A stretch of 64,000 bases of DNA from the NCBI GenBank assembly GCA_037127315.1, contig JBBBDQ010000346.1:6993501-7057500 (forward strand). Reading direction: 5' to 3'. Each line of letters opens with the position of its first letter. The stretch's first letter is position 1. The notes below the pieces were generated by a model. That model saw only the letters and a program-made list of their open reading frames with translations. It did not search any database and had not been told where the DNA came from. This document shows, piece by piece, positions 10,365 to 20,270 of the stretch. Source of the stretch: Ascarosepion bandense (taxonomy: Eukaryota; Mollusca; Cephalopoda; Sepiida; Sepiidae). The translations under genes and the position numbers were made by a program.

Positions 10365-10672
10365 GTGCGTTGTGTTGTAATAGATATTGGCTCGAAATAA
10401 GAAGTCGAGGAGCCGCGTTCGAATTCCAATCGAATCAGTTTCATTCACTTACGCACAAATAACCTTGGGAAAGTTATTAATCTCTCTCGTATCTCTCCAG
10501 AACAGATTGGGTTCTATAGACTTAAATGGAAACCAGTCTGTCGCAAAAAGTAATGACAACCTACTGCGGGAAATTCTTCTCCCCAGTAACTCATGTCTTT
10601 GGGTGATCATGTCTCTTTCGAGACATCCCGAGCGTGAATCGCGTATGGTACTAAACAGACTGACTCATCTTG
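10365..10672 (+). repeat. tRNA-derived SINE, family A
   Basis: Starts GCGTTGTGTTGTAATAG (A box worn), B box CGCGTTCGAATTCC, then the body with ACAGATTGGGTTCTATAG, CTACTGCGGGA and the tail TGTCTCTTTCGAGACAT followed by ACTAAACAGACTGACT. Confidence 0.9.
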
Positions 10673-11382
10673 TTTGGGGCGAAATTATTACATTTTTTTT
10701 AAATGCGTGTTTTTGGTTGAAAATTTTACATTTTATTTTGTTTTAATTTTATTTTTATTTTTTTAACTGCCACGATGCTTACGAATAATGTTCTAATAAA
10801 ATAAAATAAAAATAAAGATTTTCCAGGTAAATAGATATTTCCCGCCATTTTACCTTGTGCCACACTACGCCAAGTTTAGTAAATATCGAAGAAAATATAT
10901 TATGTCACTCGTGGGAGGATAAATTGTAATTGTAATTTCCGTGTTTGTCTGCGAAAAACGTATGTAATATAATATTCCGTGCGCATCTTTTGGGAATGTT
11001 AATAGCTGAGAGGAAAGTTTCCATTTCTTCATTTTGGATTCTATCAATTCTTCACACACTATTCCTCCCTCAAATGTTCGCATTTCTCATATGCTACTTC
11101 GCCTGCTTCTTCTTTTGACCTTGTCGATTCCTCCCGGCCATGGCTTTTTACAGACGAGGAAGGAAAAACCTAGAACATATCAGGTCATACTGAACTTGAC
11201 TTAGTGGCTAAACTAACAGGCTGGTGACAATAAACTTTGAGGTTTAACCTTTTTTTTTTTGTATGTCCAAGCAATACAAAGTATACGAGCCACTCAAACT
11301 ATTTCATTAATTTTTCTACGGCTTATCAACTCTTTGCAGTCTATTTAAAGTCAGGAAATATTTTTGAGATTTTTTTTATCAT
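10673..11382. other. Unassigned sequence
   Basis: About 700 bases, T- and A-rich, no domain recognised. A 72-codon open frame on the minus strand (10865-11083) shows nothing familiar. Confidence 0.4.
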
Positions 11383-11604
11383 TTCCCCCCAAACAAGGCA
11401 GCCTCACTGCTAGTGATGAGAAAGAAGGACAGGTTATAGGAGGTGTCAGGAAGTGGGTAAGACAAGGATGAGAATACTGGAGTGGACGGAGAAAAGAGCA
11501 TGAGAAAAAGGAGGCGAGTCAGTGAGATAGGAGATGACTATTGACGTTCCATTTAAATTCTTGGAGATTATAGCTGCCGGGGAAGTACACAAGATTTTTT
11601 GTAG
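11383..11604 (-). repeat. CR1-like LINE 3' end
   Basis: Begins (in plus orientation) CCCCAAACAAGGCAGCCTCACTGCTAGTGATGAG, the reverse of the family 3' terminus, and continues with GTCAGGAAGTGGGTAAGA, GGAGTGGACGGAGAAA and ATTTAAATTCTTGGAGATTATAGCTG, in the same order as 14050-14300 and 22855-23110. Confidence 0.75.
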
Positions 11605-11786
11605 AATATAATCGTTTAGTGATAGAAGTCTTACTAATTAACCTATAGCTGGGAGGAAGGATTGAATACATACCCGTGCCAAGGGTATTTGTATTTAAAT
11701 AAATATAACGGACACAACGGAACTGGAAATCGACTGTCCGATTAGTAATTTTAAGCCATTGTCCATTATACCACCCGCACACCCAA
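11605..11786 (-). repeat. tRNA-derived SINE, family B
   Basis: Minus strand: GTGTGCGGGTGGTATAATGG (A-box region), CAGTCGATTTCCAGTTCCG, AATACCCTTGGCACGGGTAT and CAGCTATAGGTTAATTAGTAAGACTT. The layout parallels family A but the sequence is distinct and matches 57595-57795. It follows a 5S-related head at 11787-11900 without a gap. Confidence 0.7.
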
Positions 11787-11900
11787 GCTTACAACGCCTG
11801 ATATTCCCAAGCAATCATCCATCTAGGTGCTCATCAGGCTCGACGTTACTTATCTTCGGTAAACGTACGGGAACCGGTGTTTCAACGTGATGTGACCGTC
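11787..11900 (-). repeat. 5S rRNA-derived head of a SINE, copy 1
   Basis: Minus strand reads like a diverged 5S rRNA: ACATCACGTTGAAACACCGG at the start, then AAGATAAGTAACGTCGAGCC (box A region), then ACCTAGATGGATGATTGC and TTGGGAATATCAGGCG (box C region), ending GTTGTAAGC. Length about 114 against 119-121 for a real 5S gene. Substitutions throughout and the joined SINE argue against a functional 5S gene. Confidence 0.8.
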
Positions 11901-12474
11901 TACCTAAGAGCCACTCAAGGCAGTGAAGTATTGAATGAGATGGGTGTTACGAACGCAAGAGAAAAAATAGAGAATATAAAGAATAGATAACGACTGATCA
12001 TAGAATTGAATAAGTTAAGATTGTCGTGTTCGGGAAAGTATTCCCGCGGGAGTCTGTCCTACAAAATAAGGGTTCTCGCGAAGCGTTCTGAGTGAAAATT
12101 CTTTTCTCGGCAATGGAATACGGAAGAAATGAAGGCGTTTTAACCTGTGAACGCAGCAAAAGTTTGATGATGGCTGTAAAAGTCCTGAAGAATGGAGCCG
12201 TCCTGAACACTTACAAAATATATGGTGACAGACTAACGGTAGGCTTGCGACGTTGAGTCAGTGAGAGAGGAGACGAAGGGTGGAAAATAATTCGTCCCCC
12301 ACCCCAAGAATATTTAAAAGACTTTGGCATCTATCAAGGCCGAAAGGTGAAGTTTGTGCAACTACAGTCCAGATATGGCAACAATAATCGATTTTGGCCT
12401 GATCTATCTCTTGTAAAAACTTAAAGTATGTTACTAATTTGAATTTAACATTTTTAATCCAATATCAGTCAGTT
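11901..12474. other. Unassigned sequence
   Basis: No gene or repeat recognised. An open frame of 70 codons on the minus strand (11998-12210) shows no known motif. Confidence 0.4.
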
Positions 12475-12780
12475 AAGTGTCATACGTGATACACGCTTGG
12501 GCGGTCATGTCTCGAAAGAGACATGACTGACTGGGCAGAAGATTATCCCGCAGTAGGTTCCCATTGCTTTCTGCGGTAGACTGGTTGCCGACCAAGGCTA
12601 TAGAACCCAATCTGTCCTATTATTTAACCCATAACTGGAATGAATAGACTGATTAATGCCTTTCCCAAGGGTATTTGCGCGTAAATGAATGCAATGAATT
12701 CAGCTGGAATTCGAACTCGGCTCCCCTATTTCTCGTTCCGAGCCGATATCCAATGCACCACAACGCACATCCGTAATCCA
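12475..12780 (-). repeat. tRNA-derived SINE, family A (near full length)
   Basis: Minus strand: GGATGTGCGTTGTGGTGCAT (A box), GAGTTCGAATTCC-type B box, AATACCCTTGGGAAAGGCAT, ACAGATTGGGTTCTATAGCC, CTGCGGGATAATCTTCTGCC and the AGACATGAC palindromic tail, ending in ACTTAACTGACTGA. Confidence 0.92.
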
Positions 12781-13289
12781 ATATAAACAGCATAAAGACT
12801 GTGTGTGTGTCCGCTCGAAATCCTGATAATTAATTATGTAGAGTTTCTGTCTATGTTTCATTTAATTGATGTCTTAAAATTACATCAAATGAATACGATT
12901 TTCTCGTGGTATTTAAACGAACGACAATATAGTACAAGACCAAGTTGAAAGTGGGTGTCCCACTCGTACATAGAGGCTGAACGCTTCAGACAACAGGGAT
13001 TGACCCTAACTTAATTCTTTTTTAGTCAAAATTAGTGAAGTGCTACCATGAAAGGTAGCCTCTACAGGTTAATAAAAAATATATCCCGCCAGGCAGTACC
13101 TCTCCCTCTGGAGGAGTCTAGGTTTATTGCCAGGCGCCTGAGACATCCCCAAAAGGAGAACAGCCGAGAGGGCTTGGGATTGTTTGTGTGTCTCGTGCAA
13201 GATAGCCTGGCAATCCTTTTTCTGGTGGGTTTTGAGTTCAGTTTCTCTTCGTTCAGACTGGTTGTTTCCCAAGACATGAGGGTCTACTC
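12781..13289. other. Unassigned sequence
   Basis: Open on both strands around 13048-13362 but without a recognisable protein. The overlap of antisense open frames suggests chance. GT-rich word at 12800. Confidence 0.35.
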
Positions 13290-13410
13290 TCTTCTGATAT
13301 TTAACCCACAGTTGGGGAAATATGGATTCACATCTTTTCCATACAAATTAACCCAAAGTTAACGAAATCAAAACAACCAGAATTTGAACACGGTACTATC
13401 CTTACTTTAG
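13290..13410 (-). repeat. Worn tRNA-derived SINE fragment (A/B type)
   Basis: Plus-orientation words TATTTAACCCACAGTTGGGGAA, GGATTCACATCTTTTCC and CAGAATTTGAACACGGT match the reversed SINE body and B box (compare 23466-23600). Confidence 0.55.
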
Positions 13411-13665
13411 TTTGATACAAGGCCAGAAACTTGAAAGGGCTCCGTAGGAATGTTTACCCACTCCCCCACAAGAGTGAGTTGTGACACAAGGTCAGTTTTT
13501 AAAGTGGGGAACGCAAGCGCGGACGCTCGGTTCAAAGTTCAAATATTTCCCAACTACCGCTGACGCAGCTGTTGGGTAAAAAGTAGGAATTGAAATTGAA
13601 ATCGATATAATCGTAAAGTTCTGTGAAAATCAAATCATATAATGGATTTTTAAGGCAAAAACTGT
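13411..13665. other. Unassigned sequence
   Basis: About 250 bases with no recognised feature. Confidence 0.35.
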
Positions 13666-13703
13666 TACAACTTACATAGATAGATTGACAAACAGGCAGA
13701 TAG

Positions 13704-13955
13704 ATAAAATTTATAACATAAATATTTTATATCATTAAAAAAGTAAGCATTTTGTTTCGGTTCTAACTGTGCTTTATCAAGTGATGATGTTGATTTCAAA
13801 TTGAAGTGTTTTAAAAGGTTCAAAACTATCCAGACTCCTTTAATCAGGGAGACACTGTTACATTGTGAACTTGAAATCAACATAATCACTTGATAAGACA
13901 GGGTTAATGTCGAAACAAAATAGCTACTTTTAGCGATATTATAACATATTTATGT
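13704..13955. repeat. Foldback with a hammerhead-like core in each arm
   Basis: Arms at 13704-13800 and 13866-13955 are inverted copies (GAAATCAACAT.ATCACTTGATAA and GAAACAAAAT..CTACTTTT). The right arm (plus) reads CTTGATAA (13889-13896) then a perfect stem II GACA...TGTC and GAAAC (13912-13916). The left arm reads the same on the minus strand. CUGAUGA has become CTTGATAA, so the core is degenerate. Outside the right arm lies TTGTATTGAGCACT, a word common to other such loci. Confidence 0.5.
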
Positions 13956-14049
13956 TCTAAATTCTAAATTAATATTATTCGCTCTACTTTGTATTGAGCA
14001 CTTTTTTAATAATATTTTTTTTTTTTTTTGGATACGAAATTTTAATCCA

Positions 14050-14860
14050 ACCATACTTTTTTTTATAATCATATCGCCCTAAGCAAGACATTTTACTGCC
14101 ACTGTTGTGCAGGGGGTTATATAGGAGGAAGTTAGGTGAAAGTGTGGCAAGTTATAGGGGGTATCAGGAAATGGTTAAGAGAAGGATGAAAATACTGATG
14201 TGAGTGGAGTGGACGGAGAAAGGAGCATGAGAGAGAGGATGCAGGTTAATGAAATAGGAGATGACTATTAACTTTACATTTAAGTTTTTGGAGATTGTAG
14301 CTGTCGGGGAAGCAAGTAAATGGAAGGAAATTCCACAGGCGGGAAATGCGAGAAAAGAAGCTGATGGAGTAGAATTTGCGTATACATTTTCTAGGTTTCA
14401 TAGTAAAAGGATCGGATCTAGTTGCTAATCTTGTGGCTCGAGTAAATTCTTATATAGGGAGTACCAGTGAGCTAAGTTCATCGGAGCAGAAGTCGTGAAA
14501 GTATTTGTAGAAAAGACACAGGTAAGCCACATCGCGCCAGTGAGAAAGTGACTGTATCTGAGCTGCTATGTCGGGCTCGATCACATTACAGATTCACTGT
14601 TTGATTTTGTTAAGGACCCCTAGGTGGATAGCAGGAGCACCCGACCAGATATGGCAGCAGTATTCAATGCACGGGCGGATGGTAGATTTGTATATGTGCA
14701 GGATTGTTTCAGACGGGAAAAGATTCCTGGATCTACACAAAGAACCCACCTTCTTAGCAGCGGATTTAGCTATGGATACTATATAGAGTCATTCCACTTG
14801 AGGTCTGTTGTGAGAGTTAACCTGAGGAGTTACACTATGCTTTGGTATATATATATATAA
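14050..14860 (-). pseudogene. CR1/jockey-like LINE, C-terminal coding part and 3' end
   Basis: The minus strand reads IEYCCHIWSGAPA (from about 14655), DKIKQ-type residues, CNVIEPDIAAQIQ, then SHWRDVAYLCLF, CSDELSSLVLP, FTMKPRKCIRK, FSRIS and LTCFPDSYNLQKFKCKVN, with small frame defects. This is the segment after the RT domain of CR1/jockey-like LINEs followed by a 250-base 3' untranslated end that finishes TGCTTAGGGCGATATGATT (reverse of 14070). No catalytic domain remains: 5' truncated as is usual for LINEs. Near-identical to 22846-23465. Confidence 0.85.
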
Positions 14861-15454
14861 ATTCGGGTAGCAATCTTTCTTTTAAACACCTTTCGGTAAA
14901 TATGACAGACAAGGAAAATTTAATTCATTTTTATTTAGTTTTTCCTGCATTCTTACATTTTCTCGTTTGGTAGGAATAAGGGATTACAAAACTTCTCCAT
15001 ATTGTCCTTTCAACCACTTCTTTAGCCATTTTCAAACGGGTTTATTTTAAATGTTGTTAATTTCTCTTCATGTTTTGACTTTTATGTAGTTTATTTTTTA
15101 ATCTTTTTTGAATAGTCGTAGGAGCGTTTATTTCAAGTCTTCGCGCGTTAAAAACTGCTAGAATTTTTTGAAAACACTCCATCCCCACTGTTAAATAAGG
15201 TGAAGTTGATAGAGATGTTTAATATACAAGTCCTCTCTTATAGTGAGATGTTTCATGTGATCTATATAGAATTTTGGCGTGTTTGATCAAAATTGTTTTC
15301 AAGGGTGCTTGTAAATTGTGGCTACATAGATGATTTAGAGTACTTTGTTCTCATAAGTGACACATGAGAGTCACTAATATTGTGTTCAATGATTCTTTGT
15401 AAAATTGTAATAACTATGGAAAAACTGAATATAATATTAATTAAATTTTCCTTA
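14861..15454. other. Unassigned AT-rich sequence
   Basis: About 590 bases with no element or domain recognised. Confidence 0.4.
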
Positions 15455-15769
15455 TCTAAACTTATTTATAAATGAAACTTTGTGTGTGTATGTGTGTGTG
15501 TGTGTGTGTCCATTACCTATAGACTCCAAAACGGCTGAACTTATTTTCTTGAAAATTTACACAGTTGTACTATAAGCGTCTGCGAGTGTTCTTAGCTAGG
15601 TTTTGTGTCCAGGTACCCACGATAAATATAGAAAATTGATAATCGAAAAAATCGGGTTATAGAAGGGTGGTCCGATTTTAATCAAATTTGATACACTCAT
15701 AGACAAAGACATAAGAAACGATATTCAGAAGTTTCAAGGTTGCAGTTCTTACAATAGTGCAGAAAATCG

Positions 15770-15811
<42 letters not shown>

Positions 15812-15986
15812 GCAAGATGTTTTTGTGTCTGTTTATGTCTGTATGTCCTTTATACAAATCCACAATTTTTATCCGATTCTCACCAAACTTCAAACAAATA
15901 TTCTTTAGGCTGGGTCTGAGCTCCAGGACCATGGATTAGTTTTAAAGCTTTCATTACATCCGAGGAATTCCGGGCAATACTGCTAG
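15455..15986 (+). mobile_element. Non-autonomous Helitron-like element, copy 2
   Basis: A|TCTAAACTTATTTATAAATG at the start and TACTGCTAG|T at the end. 532 bases. The internal order is as in copy 1: (GT)n, TCCATTACCTATAGACTCC, ACTATAAGCGTCTGCGAGTG, GATAAATATAGAAAATTGAT, AGTGCAGAAAATCGAT, (AT)n, AAGGCAAGATGTTT, CCATGGATTAGTTTTAAAGC. The 3' hairpin is mutated (CCGAGGAATTCCGGGC). Confidence 0.85.
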
Positions 15987-16359
15987 TCTGTTATATTTAA
16001 CGAAAGATATAAGGATGCTGCGGATAACATGGATCGAGCATGTGATAAATGATGAGGTTTTGGAAAGGATGGAAACGAAAAGGAAATTAATACTGAGCAT
16101 CAGGAAAAGACAGCTAAAGTTCCTGGGACATGCAATGAGGCAGAAGATCTTGGAGAAACTGATAATAACAGGCCAGATAGAGGGAAGGAGAGACAGGAGA
16201 AAACAGCATGTAACATACTTGACGGGCCTGAAGAGGTGGATGGCAGAACGAGGGTTGAGTGGTATAATAGGAGAAAGCGTGCTAAGAGTCACCGGGGATA
16301 GGGAGATGTGGACGGCCATGATCACCTACGTCTTTAAAGGACAAGGCACATAGAAAAAG

Positions 16360-16361
<2 letters not shown>
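15987..16361 (+). pseudogene. RTE-like LINE C-terminal fragment
   Basis: Plus-strand open frame (16015-16353) reads MLRITWIEHVINDEVLERME, then KRKLILSIRKRQLKFLGHAM and a terminal segment with GRRDRRKQHVTYLTG. It is the same C-terminal block as in 24412-24840 and 5194-5500. It starts abruptly at the 3' end of the Helitron-like element, so its 5' break coincides with that insertion. It ends at a long GT run, as RTE-type LINEs often end in simple repeats. No catalytic residues. Confidence 0.85.

Positions 16362-16421
<60 letters not shown>
16362..16421. repeat. (GT)30 microsatellite
   Basis: Uninterrupted GT run directly after the RTE-like fragment; it may have grown from the LINE's simple-repeat tail. 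Confidence 0.95.
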
Positions 16422-16426
<5 letters not shown>

Positions 16427-16459
16427 GATAAAAGCTGTGCGGTGTTAATTATTTTAAAG

Positions 16460-16654
16460 TGTAATTTATGCAAAAGACTACAACAAACTAGTATAGGATG
16501 TCGTTTATCTCGTAAACTATTACACATTATTATAGGATGTAATCCATATAATGAAATATTACACACTAGTATAGAATGTAATTTATATAGTAAAGTACTA
16601 CACACTAGTACAGGATGTAATGTATACAGTGAGAAATTACATACCCGTATAGAA
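16460..16654. repeat. 39-base minisatellite, five units
   Basis: Units start at 16460, 16499, 16538, 16577 and 16616, each exactly 39 bases: TGTAATTTATATAGTAAAGT then ACTACACACTAGTATAGGA. Units differ by substitutions only, no indels. Because 39 is a multiple of three, both strands stay open with a 13-residue period (plus: CNLYSKVLHTSIG). Confidence 0.95.
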
Positions 16655-16662
16655 AAATACTA

Positions 16663-17090
16663 GAATCTGACCTATAAGAACAAAGTTAGTTGCAAGGAGT
16701 CCTAGATATATTTCCTGATTTTAACTCTAATAATTTATTACCTGTCAACATTTTTAGCGATTTCTCCGGGAGGCTTGGGTACAAGGGCGTACCCAGTTAT
16801 CTTAATTTATCAAGTTATTTCCTGTGTTTGAGTTTGATGCCTTAAGAAATACTTAACCCATCTGATTTTTCGAAACTAATTAACTATCTTTCATCACCTA
16901 ATTAAAGTGATCACACAGCAAAAATGCACTCAAACCTTCTTTCACGTTTTCTTCTGGTTCTATATGTTAATATGGAGTCTTTCTGCATTTGTTCACTGGC
17001 CACTGCCAAACATCCTTAGCGTTCTATTCATCCCGCACTAGTGGGTTGCCTGCCACCTCGTCGCTTAGCTGATTCTTATTAATTCAGCCT

Positions 17091-17095
<5 letters not shown>
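16663..17095. other. Unassigned sequence
   Basis: About 430 bases with no recognised feature. Confidence 0.35.

Positions 17096-17134
<39 letters not shown>
17096..17134. repeat. (TA)n microsatellite
   Basis: About 19 TA units, left flank of the foldback at 17226. Confidence 0.95.
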
Positions 17135-17137
<3 letters not shown>

Positions 17138-17225
17138 TAACAAAGTTATAGAACACGTAGGTTTTTTCATGCATTTACTTTTATCAAGAGTGCTCTATAC
17201 AACGTAGAGCATTATATTGATCTAG

Positions 17226-17423
17226 TTGTTACAATGGTTTATAAATTCATAGTATCACTACGCAAAAACTTCCGCGTTTCGAAGCTGCTACGTGCGCTTC
17301 TCTTAGGTGATAAGTTGAAAAGGCTTTCAATTTATCACCCGATGGGAAGCGCACGTAGCAGCTTCGAAACGCGAAAGTTTTTGTGTAGTGATACTATGAA
17401 TTTATAAACCATTGTAACAACCA
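17226..17423. repeat. Near-perfect foldback carrying hammerhead-like cores
   Basis: The left arm (17226-17300) and right arm (17346-17423) are inverted copies with only two or three differences over about 76 bases: GTTACAATGGTTTATAAATT, CATAGTATCACTACGCAAAA, CGCGTTTCGAAGCTGCTACG. Each arm reads, outward, a stem II of GAAGC...GCTTC followed by GAAACGCG, but the CUGAUGA side is worn (CCGATGG at 17339-17345 in the right arm). A TA run flanks each side (17096-17134 and 17433-17476). GAGTGCTC..TAGAGC at 17190-17210 repeats a word from other loci. Confidence 0.75.
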
Positions 17424-17429
17424 TTACAA

Positions 17430-17432
<3 letters not shown>

Positions 17433-17476
<44 letters not shown>
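17433..17476. repeat. (TA)n microsatellite
   Basis: Right flank of the foldback. Confidence 0.95.
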
Positions 17477-17480
<4 letters not shown>

Positions 17481-17785
17481 GGGATGAAAGTGTTTAAGAT
17501 CCTTAAGTAGTAACTCCTACATAATTTTGAAAATTTTCGGTTGTCTCAAAATTGCAGTCGCGCATTTGTAAAAAAAATCCCTGTTGTAGGTTTGAAAAAC
17601 GTTGGAAAATCACTTACTATCAATTGCCTGAAGATACCGAAAGGTTGAAACCTAGGTTGCGGAAATAATTCATTTCCAGATAAAAAAAAAATATTCAAAA
17701 GCACTACAATATAAATGAAGAACAGTTGCCACTTTTTAATACAACTGGGTACTAGTCTAATATAATCAAAAACTAAATTAACAAC

Positions 17786-17831
<46 letters not shown>

Positions 17832-17834
17832 CAG
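17477..17834. other. Unassigned sequence with (AT)n at 17789-17830
   Basis: No gene recognised. The minus strand contains GAAACCTAGG- and GAAATAATTC-type words but no convincing element. Confidence 0.4.
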
Positions 17835-18745
17835 TAGGCCTCAGTCTTTGTTGCAGAGGCTGCGTTTATGTTTTGTTTCTGGTCTGACGGAGCTGTCATT
17901 TTGCTTTCTGCGAACCCGACTTTCCATGGCGACTTGTGTCAGTTGCTCCTCTCTTGATTTAAGTTCTTGGGCCAGGGTTTTTCTCCATTTGGTCCGCTCT
18001 CCCATGACTCCGTGTTCAGGCCTACAGCTTTCATGTTGCGTTTTATGATGTCACGATACCGCAGCTGTGGTCGCTCAGTGGGTCTTCTTCCAGAGGCCAG
18101 CTCTTCATACAGAAGATCTTTTGGAATGCAACCGTCTGGCATGCGGTGGACATGACCTAGCCAGCGGAGTGCGCCGTTTAATGAGTGTGAGCATGGTGGG
18201 CAGACCCGAGCGAGACAGGAGCTCGGTGTTAGATACCTTGTCTTGCCATGAGATTCCTAATATGCGTCGGATACTTCTCACGTGGAAGGTGTTCAGACGC
18301 CTCTCTTGCCTGGCGTACGTGGTCCATGTCTCGCTGCCGTATAGCAGTGTGCTTATGACACAGGCGTTGTAGACTGCCACCTTTGTTTTCACTTTCACGT
18401 GTTGTGAGGCGCGCAAGGGTTGTGGTTGCTTTCCTAATTCTCTTATCGGGGCTCTATGTCCAGGGAGAGGTTGTCAGTGATAGTAGAGCTAGGGTAGGTA
18501 AACTAATGGACAACATTCAGCTCATAGTCATTGGTGGTGATGACCCAGGTCGCTGATTGTGGGATGCTAATGCCGTATCATCAGCAAACAACATATCTCT
18601 GATTAGGACTTTTCGTACCTTAGTCTTGGCTCTGAGACGAGCGAGATTGAAAAGTCTGCCATCTGATCTCGTATGCAGGTAAATCCTTTCCCATAATGTA
18701 CCGAATGCGTGCTTCAGTTCCCTTCCAGCGCATGTCGCAGTTAAT
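17835..18745 (-). pseudogene. LINE reverse transcriptase, palm to C-terminus, frameshifted
   Basis: Minus strand: DMRWKGTEARIRYIMGK (about 18735), then KVRKVLIRDMLFADDTALAS with the catalytic FADD box at 18577-18594, then KTKVAVYNACVISTLLYGSE, WTTYARQERRLNTFHVRSIR, ILGISWQDKVSNTELLSRSG and, after a frame change at about 18140, GCIPKDLLYEELASGRRPTE with RPQLRYRDIIKRNMKA. This order is the RT palm, thumb and C-terminal block of a LINE type common in molluscs, distinct from the RTE and CR1 copies. Deletions and frame shifts between FADD and VAVYNAC make it non-functional. Its 5' partner may be 19307-20270. Confidence 0.85.
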
Positions 18746-18839
18746 GACCGTCTACCTCCTCTACTCGAGGTCTCTCCTTACCAACAAAAACATAATATGA
18801 ACAACCAGATCTAAAAAAAATAAACTAAACCAGTCAAAG

Positions 18840-19306
18840 TAAATCACCTAAACCTCTTATTTCCTTTATTAACATCCTGGGTATTCGTACCAACTTCTGC
18901 AGTGTTGAATCTTTCCTCCACGAAAAGTCCCCTGACATCCTAGCGCTCTGTAAGACTAATCTCAATCCCTCATTCCCTCCTCTGACTTCTCGATCCCTGG
19001 CTATCCTTCCCTCTTAAGGAAGGATTCCACTGTCCATATGCATAGGCTGGGGGTTTACGTTAGTGAACACCTACCTATAGCTAAGGTGGCATCTCTCGAA
19101 TTCTCTGACCACCCATATATGTGTCTCCGTCTATCACTTCTCAAATCGGTTAGATATCTTTTCTTTCTCTACCGTTCCCCCTCCTCTCCCGACTGTTTCC
19201 TGCTAGATAGCATCTCTGACAATATAGATAAGGCTACTTCCTCCCAACCATCCGCTAACATATTTGTGTTCAGAGATCTTAACGCCCACCATTCCAAGTG
19301 GCTTTA
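18840..19306 (+). pseudogene. CR1/jockey-like LINE, APE endonuclease fragment
   Basis: Plus strand reads NILGIRTNFCSVESFLHEKS, PDILALCKTNLNPS, then in the clean frame 19038-19306 LGVYVSEHLPIAKVASLEF, DHPYMCLRLSLLKSVRY, FFLYRSPSSPDCFLLDSISD and IFVFRDLNAHHSKWL. These are the central and late blocks of an apurinic-endonuclease-type domain; the family motif GDFNAHH is seen as RDLNAHH, so the catalytic G-D-x-N is damaged (D to R context). LCETN is read as LCKTN, losing the catalytic glutamate. Several stops and a frame change lie before 19038. No RT part follows. Confidence 0.85.
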
Positions 19307-20270
19307 ATGACGGGAGTCATCTCGGTGGACTTTCATGTGACTTCGAGGTCTTTCTCTCAAAGAGGCCAAAGCAGTGCGGTGCATGGTTTCCCGTAAAGTA
19401 GCCCATTTGTCTGTGGAAGTATCCCCGATTTGTGATGTCTTCAACTCATTCTTAAATCTCTCAGCAAACTGCTTCACAAGGTTTAGTTGTCTAATATTTC
19501 TGATATCAATGCGAGGATTTCTTTGCTTCTTGCCAGCATGCAATCACTTTAGCTGGAGCTTGATCTTGCAGCATACTAGAGAATGGTCTGTATCACAGTC
19601 CGGGCTGTGATAAGAGCAAGTGTGGAGAACGTTCTTAATGGTTGTTCGTCTGACAAGAATTAAATCAAAATGGTGTCAGTGCCCTGGGTGCGGGTGTCAT
19701 CAGAGACCTTGTGCTGGGACTTGGTCCAGAAGAAAGAGTTGGTTATGCACAGGTTGTTGTATGTGCATAACTCGATTAGTCTCTGGCCATTGTTGTTCAT
19801 CTTGCCGACACCAATTTGTCCAAGGCACGAGTGCCACTAGTCGCGATCAGCACCCACTCTGGCATTGAAGTCGCCCAGGAAAACAAGCTCTTCCTTGATT
19901 GGTATGCTGCTGATGATAGCTGCAAGTTCGTCGTAGAACTCGCTCTTGGATTCCGGTGTGACAGAGAGTGTCAGGGCATACACGATGACGAGGGTAACAG
20001 AACCTGCTCTGGTGTTGAGGCGGAGTGTGAGAAATCACTCAGATCCGTTACTACCTGGTTCAACCATATTCAGTAGACTGTTTTTAACTATGGGGCTTAC
20101 GCCGTGTTTATCTGAGCTCTTTCTATGTCAGAAGAACTTGTAGTTTTTCTCCTTAGTGATCCAGAGTCTTCCAGACGTGTTTCCTGCAGTGTAGCAATGG
20201 CCACATGAAGTCTCATTGATAACTGCAGTTTTCCTGGAGTCGCTGATATCCTGGAGTAATGTTAACTAAA
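19307..20270 (-). pseudogene. LINE APE endonuclease domain, decayed
   Basis: Minus strand, several frames: LQETRLEDSGS (about 20170), LALSVTPESKSEFYDELAAI, IPIKEELVFLGDFNARVGAD (19890 region), IELCTYNNLCITNSFFW (about 19745), DHSLVCC-type residues at about 19590, then KKQRNPRIDIRNIRQLNLVK and DKWATLRETMHRTALASLRE at 19304-19543. The blocks LQET, GDFNAR and SDH/TDHS are those of APE-type LINE endonucleases. Stops and shifts break it many times. In relatives the RETMHRTAL block precedes the RT domain, so this is the upstream half of the LINE type at 17835-18745; here a plus-strand CR1 fragment lies between them. Confidence 0.8.

Noticed and set aside
16442..16663. Repeat protein with 13-residue repeats
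   Set aside because: Both strands are open, and the period comes from the 39-base minisatellite.
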